64,000 nt of DNA from positions 558,001-622,000 of the forward strand of contig CBDHDJ010000002.1 in the NCBI GenBank assembly GCA_965261645.1. The letters run 5' to 3'. A model generated the notes under the pieces. That model ran no database searches, was not told where the DNA came from, and saw only the letters and a program-made list of their open reading frames with translations. The position numbers and the translations under genes are program-made. The DNA comes from CBDHDJ01 sp965261645 (GTDB taxonomy: Bacteria > Pseudomonadota > Alphaproteobacteria > SHVV01). This document shows, one piece after another, positions 25,274 to 33,955 of this stretch (positions are counted from its first letter, which is position 1; every line of letters begins with the position of its first letter).

Positions 25274-25954
25274 ATGCCTCTTGGGTACACGCAGACAGAG
25301 CGACTGAGCGATGGCGTGGTCCACGCGCTTGGCGTGGTCATGTCGGTGATCGCGGTCGCGGTCCTTCTGCGCATGGTCATCCCTATTGGCGGTGCGCTTT
25401 TGATCATGGCCGCGACGATTTACAGCGTCGGGCTGATCGCGATGTTCGGGCTATCCGCAGCCTACAATCTGATCGTTGGTCCGAAATGGAAGGAAGCGAT
25501 CCGTCGCTACGATCACGCGGCGATCTACATGATGATCGCCGGTACGTACACGCCATTCGCCCTGATCGGCATCGGCGGACCCGTGGGCTATAGCCTTCTC
25601 GCCCTGGTTTGGCTCCTGGCCATCATCGGCCTCGTTCTCAAATTGCTGTGGCCAAGGCGGATTGAGCGCGCATCCCTGGTCCTGTACCTGGCGCTCGGAT
25701 GGATCGGCCTTGTTGCGGCGGGTTCGATAATCGCGGCGCTGCCGGTTTCGACGCTGGTGCTTCTCGGCATGGGTGGGATCTTCTACACCACCGGTGTCGT
25801 ATTCCACCTCTGGACAACACTGCTTTACCAAAACGCCATATGGCACATCTTTGTCCTCGCGGCGGCCGGCTGCCACTATGTGGCCGTGCTTGAATCCATC
25901 ATCCCTAACAGCCCGTTGATTAAGTCGGCGCCGTCTGATTCTCTGGTTCCCTGA
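25274..25954 (+). CDS. trhA: TrhA/hemolysin III family membrane protein, C-terminus altered by IS
   Basis: About 226 aa, seven membrane segments, PAQR family. Family positions visible are ERLSDGVVHALG near the N-terminus, RYDHAAIYMMIAGTYTPF, and the pair of His in HLWTTLLYQNAIWHIFV and GCHYVAVL. The role is membrane homeostasis. The start is placed at ATG 25274 (MPLGYTQTERL); the upstream in-frame extension is not conserved. An IS inserted at 25909 near the last codon, so the last ~15 residues (NSPLIKSAPSDSLVP) are IS-derived. The core is complete and may still function. Confidence 0.85.
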   Translation: MPLGYTQTERLSDGVVHALGVVMSVIAVAVLLRMVIPIGGALLIMAATIYSVGLIAMFGLSAAYNLIVGPKWKEAIRRYDHAAIYMMIAGTYTPFALIGIGGPVGYSLLALVWLLAIIGLVLKLLWPRRIERASLVLYLALGWIGLVAAGSIIAALPVSTLVLLGMGGIFYTTGVVFHLWTTLLYQNAIWHIFVLAAAGCHYVAVLESIIPNSPLIKSAPSDSLVP

Positions 25955-27352
25955 TTTGCAGGGGGATTTGCCGATGGCGATGGGACGGCAGAAGGATGGT
26001 CAGGGGGACCTGATGGTGAGCTGGTCGGAGATGCCGCGCTCTCCGGGTCATGTGTTTTATGACCGCTTGCAGTCGGTGCTGATCGAGGGCGGCTTCGACG
26101 CCTTTGCCGAGGCGAGCTGCCGGCCTTATTACGCGGTCCGGATGGGCGCGCCCTCGGTGCCGCCCGGGCGCTATTTCCGGATGCACCTGGTGGGCTACTT
26201 TGAGGGCATCGACAGCGAGCGCGGTCTGGAGTGGCGCTGCTCGGACTCGCTTTCGCTGCGGGCGTTCCTGCGACTGGGGAGCCGTGATCGGGTACCGGAC
26301 CATTCCTGGCTGTCACGGAGCCGCACGCGCCTGACCCATGAAGTCCACGCGGCGGTCTTCGACTGGGTTCTGGTGCTGATCGCCGAGGCGGGGCTGATCA
26401 AGGGCGAGCGCATCGGCGTCGATGCCTCGACCATGGAGGCCAACGCGGCGCTGCGGAACATCGTGCGGCGCGACAACGGCGAAGGCTACCGGGAGATGCT
26501 GGAGCGCCTGGCCCGGGAAAGCGGGGTCGAGACACCCACGGCCGAGGACCTGGCGCGTCTGGACCGGAAGCGCAAGGGCAAGAAGCTTTCCAACACGGAT
26601 TGGGTTTCGAAGAGCGACCCCGAGGCCAAGATCACCAAGATGAAGGACGGCACGACGCATCTGGCCTATAAGCCCGAGCACGCGGTGGATCTGGACACCG
26701 GCGCGGTGGTGGCGGCCGAGCTGCACCCGGCCGATGAGGGCGACACCACGACGCTTTCCAAGACCCTGGCGAAGGCCGAGGCAAACCTCGATGCGGTGGA
26801 TGCGGCACCGACATCGGAGGACCCGGCCGAATGCGTCGCCGACAAAGGTTATCACTCACGGGCGGTCTTGAGGGCTCTGAACGACAGTCCCTGGAAGACC
26901 CGGATCGCGGCGCCCAAGCAGACCGGCTTTTCGCGCTGGCACGGTGATGAGGCGGCGCGGCGCGCGGTCACCAATAACCGTGCGCGGCTCAAGTCCGGGG
27001 TCGCCCGCGAGGCCTTCAAGCTGCGCGCCGAGATCGTCGAGCGCTGCTTTGCCCACAACCTCGATCGTGGCGGCATGCGACGAACCTGGCTGCGCGGGCG
27101 AGAGAATGTGCACAAGCGATACCTGCTCCACGTCGCCGGCCACAATCTATCGTTACTGATGCGCCAGCTCATCGGCGCCGGCACCCCGCGGGAGGCCGTG
27201 GCGGGCGGATATGGCGGTATTTTCGTTCTGCTCACGCCCACCGGGGCCATGCTGGTGGCACGGGGGGGCTCGCAAAGCGGCCAGACGGCTTTCGCCGCCG
27301 CATTCCTCATCTGGGAGTGAGAGCCGGAAAAAGCCACTTAATCAACGGGCTG
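25909..27352 (+). mobile_element. IS element, IS1182/IS5-superfamily type
   Basis: 1444 bp with perfect 17-bp termini CAGCCCGTTGATTAAGT and its complement. Flanks are CTAA and ATAA, a near but not exact repeat. It lies at the 3' end of trhA. Family assignment rests on the transposase and is less sure than the boundaries. Confidence 0.8.
25974..27320 (+). CDS. DDE transposase (IS1182-like)
   Basis: 448 aa from ATG 25974 (MAMGRQKD). An N-terminal DUF772-type region (FRMHLVGYFEGIDSERGLEWR, DSLSLRAFL, PDHSWLSRSRTRL) precedes the DDE_Tnp_1 core: IGVDASTMEANAA (first Asp), CVADKGYHS (second Asp) and a Glu in AEIVERCFAHNLDRGG. Complete. Confidence 0.85.
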   Translation: MAMGRQKDGQGDLMVSWSEMPRSPGHVFYDRLQSVLIEGGFDAFAEASCRPYYAVRMGAPSVPPGRYFRMHLVGYFEGIDSERGLEWRCSDSLSLRAFLRLGSRDRVPDHSWLSRSRTRLTHEVHAAVFDWVLVLIAEAGLIKGERIGVDASTMEANAALRNIVRRDNGEGYREMLERLARESGVETPTAEDLARLDRKRKGKKLSNTDWVSKSDPEAKITKMKDGTTHLAYKPEHAVDLDTGAVVAAELHPADEGDTTTLSKTLAKAEANLDAVDAAPTSEDPAECVADKGYHSRAVLRALNDSPWKTRIAAPKQTGFSRWHGDEAARRAVTNNRARLKSGVAREAFKLRAEIVERCFAHNLDRGGMRRTWLRGRENVHKRYLLHVAGHNLSLLMRQLIGAGTPREAVAGGYGGIFVLLTPTGAMLVARGGSQSGQTAFAAAFLIWE

Positions 27353-27420
27353 ATAAGTGACGTTTGGAGATCACGGAATGTCCGGGTTTGGTCAGTAGCG
27401 GCCTCAAACACCAGCCCAAA

Positions 27421-27518
27421 ACATCGTCCGATCTGCGGAGTAGAGCGGACAACGCCGCGCTGAAGTCTGCTGTTTGCCGGGAAGCGCTCGTCATTCGCGC
27501 CCCACCCTGACGAGCGGA
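27421..27518. repeat. Intergenic direct repeat R1, downstream of the cyclase gene
   Basis: About 98 bp containing GTCTGCTGTTTGCCGGGAAG and CCCCACCCTGACGAGCGGA. It recurs, imperfect, on the other side of the adenylate cyclase gene at 28763-28819 plus 30075-30117. The whole gap 27353-27663 (311 bp) has no supported gene; this repeat is its only recognisable content. Confidence 0.75.
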
Positions 27519-27663
27519 ACGAGCCAGCAGCCGACATAGGACACCCGGGAAGGCCCCCTGTTGGGAGGTATCGATGTGAATTCGGCTTGTGGTCGGGTCC
27601 GTGAGTTGCCCGCGCGAGGACCGAAGCTCCTTAGCCCCGTAATAACCCGATCTGCCCAATCCC

Positions 27664-28644
27664 CTATCGATGACCGATCTGACCGACTCTTGCGCGGGCA
27701 TCGACTTTCATCATCTCGCCCGGCAATCGCGTGGAGATTTCCAGGGCGCCCATGACCGCGACCCCGGTGATGCGCAACAGCGGCACATCCGAATCCCGCT
27801 CGCCGGCACTGCGGACCATTCCCCCGAAGAGGCCTAAAATGCCGACGCCCTCGCACTCCACCTGGAGATGAGGTGGCACGATGATGGCGATCCCCCCCAT
27901 CACGACGGTCACTTTGACTTCGGTGACGCCAGGACCGAACTCGGCTTCGCGAAAGTCCAGATCGGTGCCGCCCATCACGGTGACCACGCGCAGTTTCGTG
28001 GGCACGCGCCACGTGCCTTGGCGTTGGGTGCCACTGCAAATCGTCAGTACGCGCCCGGCCTCGCGGACGCGGGTCGCGGTGGCGACCTGCGGAGCTTCCC
28101 TCGTGCCGCTCGACTCCGGGTCCAGCACGACCCGGTAGGCGCGTACGGGCTCGGCGATGTTCTTGACCTGCTGCGGACCAAGATCCTCGAAGCCCGGGGC
28201 CAGCTTGTCCTTCACGCTGTCGTAGACGACGCCGGAGACCGCGATCCCCCCCGGCGGCGCGATCTCCTGCATGCGGGTTGCGACGTTGACACCGTCGCCG
28301 TGAATGTCGTTGCCCTCGACGATCACGTCGCCGAGGTTGACGCCGACGCGGAGATCGATCTGCTCATCCTCGGGCACGCCGGCATTGCGCGCGGCCATCC
28401 TGCGCTGAACTTCGGTAGCGCATCGCACGGCATTGACGACACTGGCGAACTCGACAAGCAAGCCGTCACCCATCAGCTTGACGATGCGGCCCTTGTACTC
28501 GGCGATCTTGGGCTCGACGAGCTCGGTGCGATGGTCACGAAAGCGGGCGAACGTGCCTTCCTCGTCGGCGCGCATGAGCCGCGTGTAGCCGACGACGTCC
28601 GCGCTGAGGATCGCGGAGAGTCTGCGCTCGACCTTCTCCGCCAT
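27664..28644 (-). CDS. Adenylate/guanylate cyclase with C-terminal LiaF-like domain
   Basis: 326 aa. Residues 1-175 form a class III cyclase catalytic domain: AILSADVVGYTRLM and VKLMGDGLLVEF carry the two metal Asp, and DIHGDGVNVATRMQEIA holds the usual Asn/Arg transition-state region. Residues ~215-326 (LRVVTVMGGTDLDFREAEF, VTVVMGGIAIIVPPHLQVE, GILGLFGG) look like the C-terminal beta-helix domain of LiaF/cell-wall-stress proteins. No membrane segment is seen, so it is cytoplasmic. RBS GGGAGGGCC before ATG 28644. It is flanked by imperfect copies of one intergenic repeat. Confidence 0.8.
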   Translation of the reverse strand: MAEKVERRLSAILSADVVGYTRLMRADEEGTFARFRDHRTELVEPKIAEYKGRIVKLMGDGLLVEFASVVNAVRCATEVQRRMAARNAGVPEDEQIDLRVGVNLGDVIVEGNDIHGDGVNVATRMQEIAPPGGIAVSGVVYDSVKDKLAPGFEDLGPQQVKNIAEPVRAYRVVLDPESSGTREAPQVATATRVREAGRVLTICSGTQRQGTWRVPTKLRVVTVMGGTDLDFREAEFGPGVTEVKVTVVMGGIAIIVPPHLQVECEGVGILGLFGGMVRSAGERDSDVPLLRITGVAVMGALEISTRLPGEMMKVDARARVGQIGHR

Positions 28645-28847
28645 GGCCCTCCCTTCGCCCGGTTGACGGCATCGCTCAAAGCGTAAGCAGGGTTACGTCG
28701 TGAGTCTATACGGTTGTCGGAACGTCGGCTTTGGGTCAAAGCGGACATAAACATCGGCCCCGAACGTGGTCCAATCTGCGGGGGAGAGCGGACATTGCCT
28801 TGCAGAATGTCTGCTGTTTTGGAGTGCGCCCCTATGTCCGGACAGGA

Positions 28848-29642
28848 TCACTCGGCGGCCTTGACCGTATGCCGGGCATGTTGATCCTCGAACTGTACCG
28901 GGCTCAGATATCCGAGCGCGGAGTGGAGACGTCGTGAGTTGTAGACCTCATCGATGAATCTGGGAAGGTCTGCGGTAACGTCGTCGAAAGTCTCGTATTC
29001 CATGAGATAGACTGCTTCGACCTTGAGCGTCTTCATGAAACTCTCAGCCATAGCGTTCTCGTAAGGGTTGCCACGCCGGCTCATCGAGCCGATCAGCCCA
29101 TGTTTGGCGAGCAGCTTGCGATAGTCTGCCGCTGCGTATTGTGATCCGCGATCCGAATGGTGGATACAGCCCCTTGGCGGCTGTCGTGACCGGACAGCGG
29201 CCTTGAGCGCTGCCAAGGTGAGCCGCGTATCGATCGAGCGGCTGATGGCATAACCAACGACGCGGCGTGACCACGCATCGAGGATGACGGCGGCATAAAC
29301 GAAGCCAACGGCGATCGCGACGTAGGTGATGTCTGCGACCCAGAGCTGGTTCGGCCTGTCGGCCGTAACGTCCTTGGCGCGGTTGGAGAAGATCGGACTA
29401 TCGTGATCGCTGTCGGTTGTGGCGATGAAACGCCTGCGACGCTTGGGCTGTAGGTCGTGCTGGCGCATCAGACGGCGGATCTTCTTACCGTTGACGACGA
29501 TCCCCTGATGGCGTAGCTCGGCCCCGACACGTCGATAGCCGTAAGCCTCAAACTCTTCGCAGATCGCCGTGATGCGGGCGACGATCTCGGTGTCGGCCTC
29601 GGTCGCCGGCGTATCGTAGTAGGTGGAGCGCGGCAGGCCCAT
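28848..29642 (-). CDS. IS3-family transposase OrfB (copy 2)
   Basis: 264-aa rve-type DDE transposase, same translation as copy 1 (LWVADITY, IHHSDRGSQYA, NPYENAMAESFMKTLK). Intact. Confidence 0.9.
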   Translation of the reverse strand: MGLPRSTYYDTPATEADTEIVARITAICEEFEAYGYRRVGAELRHQGIVVNGKKIRRLMRQHDLQPKRRRRFIATTDSDHDSPIFSNRAKDVTADRPNQLWVADITYVAIAVGFVYAAVILDAWSRRVVGYAISRSIDTRLTLAALKAAVRSRQPPRGCIHHSDRGSQYAAADYRKLLAKHGLIGSMSRRGNPYENAMAESFMKTLKVEAVYLMEYETFDDVTADLPRFIDEVYNSRRLHSALGYLSPVQFEDQHARHTVKAAE

Positions 29643-29992
29643 CAGACGACATCCTCGCGCGATGGTGAGCCCACGGGGCCGGCAATCACGGACGTAGTCG
29701 CGCTTCTCGGCCGTGGTGCGCTCTTGAGTGCCCCTTTTAGAAACTCGATCTCCAGCGCCTGCCGGCCTACCAGGCGCTCAAGGGCAGAGATCTTCGCCTC
29801 AAATTCCTGGAGAAGGCCGGCGGCCTCCACGTCTTCGTCAAACGCGCCGGCTTCGAGCTTCGACACCCAGATGCGGATCAGGTTGCGCGAGACGTCGTGG
29901 CGCCTGGCCAGCCCGTGAAGGGTCTCGCCTCCGAGATATTCCTGAGCAACCTGTCGCTTGAACTCAATACTGTAGGTTCGGTGCTTGGCCAT
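29642..29992 (-). CDS. IS3-family transposase OrfA (copy 2)
   Basis: Same as 2051-2401 except Asn for Asp in the HTH (VSRNLIRIW). Stop/start overlap TGATG with orfB. Confidence 0.85.
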   Translation of the reverse strand: MAKHRTYSIEFKRQVAQEYLGGETLHGLARRHDVSRNLIRIWVSKLEAGAFDEDVEAAGLLQEFEAKISALERLVGRQALEIEFLKGALKSAPRPRSATTSVIAGPVGSPSREDVV

Positions 29993-30121
29993 GGCTTCCA
30001 TCCTCTGAAAGCCCAGCATTCCCGGTCAATTCCAAACGTGCAACCTGTCCACCCTCAGGGGCGCACTCCAGTTTACCGGGAAGCGGTCGTCATTCACGCC
30101 CCACCCTGACGACCGGAGCTA

Positions 30122-31175
30122 GAGCGTTTTCCTATCATTTGCGGTCATAGCCGGCAGCAGCGAAGTAGTTTTCGCATTCCGTTGGTGTGAAGGTGTCGAT
30201 GCCTTGGGCGATGGCGTCCCAGAGGTCATCGACGGTTCGGGCGGCGGTCTTTTTGAGGAAAGCCTTGAGCTTGGAGAAGGCCATTTCAATGGGGTTAAAG
30301 TCAGGGCTGTAGGGCGGCAGGAAGCGCAACTCTGCCGCGGCGACTTCGATGGCCGTGCGCACGGCGATGGGTTTGTGGGCGGGTAAGTTATCCATCACCA
30401 CGATATCGCCGGGTTTGAGCGTCGGGACCAAGACCTGCTCCACATAAGCGAGGAAGGCGGCACCATGCATGGCACCGTCGAGCACCATGGGCGCGGTCAT
30501 GCCTTCAAGGCGGAGCGCGCCAACGAAGGTCGTCGTCTTCCAGTGTCCATGAGGCACCGGTGCTTGGCAACGCTCGCCCCGTGGCGCCCGGCCGTAACGC
30601 CGGGCCATCTTGGTCGAAGCGCCGGTCTCGTCAATGAACACCAGCCGCTCGGGCTTCAGATCGGGTTGGGCGTCGAACCAGGCCTGCCGGCGGCGCAGGA
30701 CGTCAGCTCGCTGTTGCTCGCAGGCGTGCGCGGTTTTTTTTGAACGTCATGCCGTGCCGGTCGAGCAGCCGCCAGACCGTGCTTTGGGCCACCGTCAAGC
30801 CATGCCCCGCGTCCAGGTGTGCCGCGATCTCGCCCAAGGTGATGTCCGGCGTCTCGTCAACCAGCGCCAGGATTTCCTCGGCATGGGCCTCGATCCGGTG
30901 CGAGCGGTGGTCACCGCCTTGCGGCCTAGGCCCGACATCGCCCGTCCGCCGCCACCGATTCACCCATTTGATCGCCGTCGAGGCCGCAACCCCGAAGCGG
31001 CGCGCCGCCGAGCGCCGCGACAGGCCGCTGTCAACCGCCGATACAAGCCGTTCTCGAAGATCATTGGAAAGAGGTTTCGTCATGCAGGCTGGCCTCCTCC
31101 ACCAGCCCACATCTTGAATCAGAAATTCGATCCCATGGGAATCCCAAAAAGAATCCGTCAGCTCAGAAAATGCTC
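30122..31175 (-). mobile_element. IS630-family element, copy 2 of 2
   Basis: 1054 bp, inverted relative to copy 1. Termini are GAGCGTTTTC and GAAAATGCTC, flanked by TA (30120-30121 and 31176-31177). It begins four bases after repeat R2 ends. Confidence 0.92.
30135..31083 (-). CDS. IS630-family transposase, two frames joined at A8 (copy 2)
   Basis: HTH frame from ATG 31083 to 30703, DDE frame to 30135, joined at a run of eight A (T8 on the plus strand, 30734-30741), exactly as in copy 1. A few residues differ (for example PHE for SER in ELRFLPPY), showing the copies have diverged slightly while keeping the slip site. Confidence 0.85.
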
Positions 31176-31177
31176 TA

Positions 31178-31706
31178 GCCAAAAACCGCCTGAAGTACGC
31201 GGAGTGTATCCAGGAAGAGGCGGCCGTAGAGCTCAGCGTGCATCGATGATAGCAGGCATGCGTGATGGAGGTAGGTTCCGGCCGGCCAGCCGCCATGCCA
31301 GTCTGGTTTGCCGCCGTCGAACGGCCGCTGGCCTCAGGCTGCGCCATGAATTCGGCTGGATGTATGACGGGCAATTACGAGCTAGCCAGACGCGCGTGGA
31401 GGGTGGGTGTGCACGTGTAATTCCGGTGCAGACAGGCGGAGAATTTTGGGGAATAGTAGGGCAACCATGGCATCAACGGATTGGCAGGGCTCGGCCTCAG
31501 AGCATTGAAATACCTGGCGGCTTGGCGCACGAGGAACCACACAGATTGGAGCGATCGACGAGTCGAAATTCCATGTGCCGGTGGTTCGATGCCGCTCCTG
31601 GGCGCCACCCTCTGGTCTGTCTTGCGCGACATCAAGGCGCTATACTCTCACCCCTAGGCTTTGGGAGGGCCTCGCCCGCCCACCCATGACGCGTTGGAGA
31701 GAGCCC
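31178..31706. other. Intergenic region without recognisable gene
   Basis: 529 bp between IS630 and the Rieske oxygenase gene. Open frames here are short and look random. A TATACT at 31641-31646 could be a -10 box for the downstream gene, but no convincing -35 lies at the right spacing. Confidence 0.5.
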
Positions 31707-32858
31707 ATGAAGTCAGCCGGCGAACTCGTCCATCTCCAGGACCTCGAACTCGCGCGCCTCGAGGACTCGAAGTCCCGCCACATCCCGGGCTATTACTACA
31801 CTTCGCCTGACATTCTCGAGCTCGAGAGGGAAAAGCTCTTCATGAAGGACTGGCTGATGGTCGGGCGCATCGAGGAGTTCCCCAATCCGGGTGACTACCG
31901 CGTCATCGACATCATCGGCGAATCGATCATCATCTGCCGCGACGAGCAGGGTGAGCTCAACGCGCTCACCAACGTATGCCGCCACCGGGGAGTCGCGGTG
32001 GCTGAGGGCGAGGGCAACCAGAGCGACTTCACGTGCCCCTTTCATGCCTGGACCTATGATCTCAAGGGCAACCTGACCGCCGCGCCGGAGGCCGACAAGT
32101 TCAGCGCGTTCGACTTCTCAGCGTGCCAGCTGCCGAGCCACAAGATCGAGTCCTGGGCCGGCTTCATCTTCATCAATCTGGATCCGAATTCGCCCAGCCT
32201 CGGGGACTATCTCGACGCCGACGGGGTGCGCGAAGCGGCCGACTTTCTGCGCGCCGAGGATACCCGCATCGTCGATTCCTATACCTACATCCTCGAGTGC
32301 AACTGGAAGATGATGGTCGAGAACAACATCGACATGTACCACTTGAACGTAATCCACGCGGGCAGCTTTGGCGATTCCTTCGCGGGCGATACCTACGACC
32401 GCCAGCTCAGCAAGTATGGCTGGCGGGCGCGCTACGACTGCGCAACCATGGCGCCCGACGGGGAGATCCTGTTCAAGCCGATGCCGTGGCTCGAAAAAGA
32501 GGGACCGAACTTCGCCTACACCTATTATCTCCGCCCCAACTTCAACTTCTTCGCGCGCCAAGATTTGCTACAGCCCTGCGTCGCCTACCCAATCGATCCC
32601 GACAGGACGCGGGTGACGTACATCACGCTCTTGCCCGTGGAAGCGCTCGAAATGCCGGCGTTCGATGCAAAAGTGAAGATCCTGCGGGAATTCATCGACC
32701 TCGCCGCGAGCGAGGATCTGGTGATGCTGAAATCGCTGCAGAAGGGGTTCAAGTCGCGGTTCTTCGAGGGCGGCCCGATGCATCAGTTCGAAGGGCCGAT
32801 GCACCACCGCCACCGCACCTATCTCGAGGCGCTCTTAAACGACGGCGAAGCGTTGTAA
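31707..32858 (+). CDS. Rieske-type ring-hydroxylating oxygenase alpha subunit
   Basis: 383 aa. The Rieske [2Fe-2S] domain (~residues 30-150) has CRHRG and CPFHAW; the catalytic domain has ECNWKMMVENNIDMYHLNVIH with the mononuclear-iron His pair. It is the intact counterpart of the frameshifted gene at 7631, sharing the IPGYYYTSP / VPGYIYTSP start. Such enzymes hydroxylate aromatics or N-demethylate quaternary amines. No ferredoxin or reductase gene is in the window. I chose ATG 31707 because GGAGAGAG precedes it; ATG 31686 is possible. The NicX-like gene follows 42 bases downstream. Confidence 0.88.
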   Translation: MKSAGELVHLQDLELARLEDSKSRHIPGYYYTSPDILELEREKLFMKDWLMVGRIEEFPNPGDYRVIDIIGESIIICRDEQGELNALTNVCRHRGVAVAEGEGNQSDFTCPFHAWTYDLKGNLTAAPEADKFSAFDFSACQLPSHKIESWAGFIFINLDPNSPSLGDYLDADGVREAADFLRAEDTRIVDSYTYILECNWKMMVENNIDMYHLNVIHAGSFGDSFAGDTYDRQLSKYGWRARYDCATMAPDGEILFKPMPWLEKEGPNFAYTYYLRPNFNFFARQDLLQPCVAYPIDPDRTRVTYITLLPVEALEMPAFDAKVKILREFIDLAASEDLVMLKSLQKGFKSRFFEGGPMHQFEGPMHHRHRTYLEALLNDGEAL

Positions 32859-32927
32859 GCCCGCCTGACGCATGACCGCCGGCAATGAGGTAACACCCAG
32901 ATGAGCTAACAACCGACACATGACGAA

Positions 32928-33941
32928 TTGGCCGCGCTGTTCCGTGATGAGCTCGCGCTCTGCAAGATGAAAGCGGGCGAGACCATCGCCGTCCTCACCG
33001 AGGGGGACATGAACCGGGCCTATGCGGAGGCCTTCGTCGCGGCGATCGGCGAGGCCGGCGCGACGCCCGTTCCGGTCCATCTCGAGGCGCCTGCCGGGGC
33101 GAGTGCCAACGACAAGCTCGGGGCGATTGGCCAGAACCAGCTCGGGCGGGACCGTGAGGCCATGGCGACACTCAAGAGCGCCGACATGGTGATCGACCTG
33201 ATGCTTCTTCTGTTTTCATGGGAGCAGATCGAGATTCAGAAAGCGGGCACCCGCGTCCTTCTGATCGTCGAGCCCTACGAGGTTCTCAATCAGCTGATGC
33301 CCACCGAAGAGCTCAGGCGGCGGGTCGAGGCGTGTGCCGCGCGCCTCGCGAAGGCAGGGGAACTCCGCTTCACCAACCCGGCCGGAACCGATGTCACCTA
33401 CGATATTGGCGGGCGGCCCCTTCTCGAGGAATACGGCTACACCGATGAGCCGGGCCGCTGGGACCATTTTCCGGGCGGACTGATCGCGACGTTGGCGCAG
33501 CCCGGTGGCGTCCAGGGCAGGGTGGTGATGGACCGGTCCGACATCGTCTATCCGTTCAAGACCTTTCTCGAAGCGCCGGTCGAGTTCACCATCCGCGACA
33601 GCATGATCACCGACATCAAGGGTGAGGATGACGCCGAGCGGCTGCGCGAGCACATGGCGCGGTTCGACGAACCACGCGCTTTTGCCGTTTCACACATCGG
33701 TTGGGGACTCAATCAGAACGCCGATTGGTCGGTCGCCGAACCCGGCATCGGCATGAACGGCCGGGTCTTCCATGGCAGTGTGTTGTTCTCGACCGGTCCC
33801 GATACCGAGTTTGGCGGCGATAACGACACCGCCTGTCACATGGACCTGCCGCTGGGCAACTGCGACCTCTTTCTCGATGGCGAGCCCATCATCGAGGCCG
33901 GGGTCATCCTGCCCGATGACATGCGGGCGCCGGGCCACTAA
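32928..33941 (+). CDS. NicX-like (2,5-dihydroxypyridine dioxygenase / M29-like) metalloenzyme with early stop
   Basis: 337-aa frame beginning at TTG 32928. The natural start appears to be ATG 32901 (GAGGT eight bases upstream), which reads MS-stop-QPTHDELAALF: a TAA at 32907-32909 is the third codon. Without it the protein would be 346 aa, the usual size of 2,5-dihydroxypyridine 5,6-dioxygenase. Possible iron ligands are SHIGWGLN (His) and CHMDLPLGNC (His-x-Asp). Translation could restart at the TTG, giving a nearly complete protein, but no ribosome binding site supports this. It follows a Rieske oxygenase, as at 8810. NicX opens a hydroxylated pyridine ring; the true substrate here is unknown. 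Confidence 0.65.
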   Translation: MAALFRDELALCKMKAGETIAVLTEGDMNRAYAEAFVAAIGEAGATPVPVHLEAPAGASANDKLGAIGQNQLGRDREAMATLKSADMVIDLMLLLFSWEQIEIQKAGTRVLLIVEPYEVLNQLMPTEELRRRVEACAARLAKAGELRFTNPAGTDVTYDIGGRPLLEEYGYTDEPGRWDHFPGGLIATLAQPGGVQGRVVMDRSDIVYPFKTFLEAPVEFTIRDSMITDIKGEDDAERLREHMARFDEPRAFAVSHIGWGLNQNADWSVAEPGIGMNGRVFHGSVLFSTGPDTEFGGDNDTACHMDLPLGNCDLFLDGEPIIEAGVILPDDMRAPGH

Positions 33942-33955
33942 GCCGAAACGCGACC

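Larger units (their letters stand above)
28820..30070 (-). mobile_element. IS3-family element, copy 2 of 2
   Basis: 1251 bp with the same TGGAGTGCGCCCCT termini as copy 1 at 1229. It is flanked by the 4-bp target duplication GTTT (28816-28819 and 30071-30074), confirming the boundaries. Confidence 0.93.
28763..30117. repeat. Intergenic direct repeat R2, split by an IS3-family element
   Basis: Left part 28763-28819 (ends GTCTGCTGTTT), right part 30075-30117 (ACCGGGAAGCGGTCGTCATT...). Joined, they match R1 at 27421-27518. The IS3 element at 28820-30070, with GTTT duplicated, sits between, so the repeat is older than the insertion. Confidence 0.75.

Noticed and set aside
27342..28039. Minus-strand frames of 119 and 182 codons at the R1 repeat
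   Set aside because: They run across the intergenic repeat and into the cyclase gene in another frame and resemble no protein.
31178..31374. N-terminal extension of the IS630 HTH frame beyond the element
   Set aside because: Lies outside the inverted repeat; the sister copy starts at the internal ATG with a good ribosome binding site.
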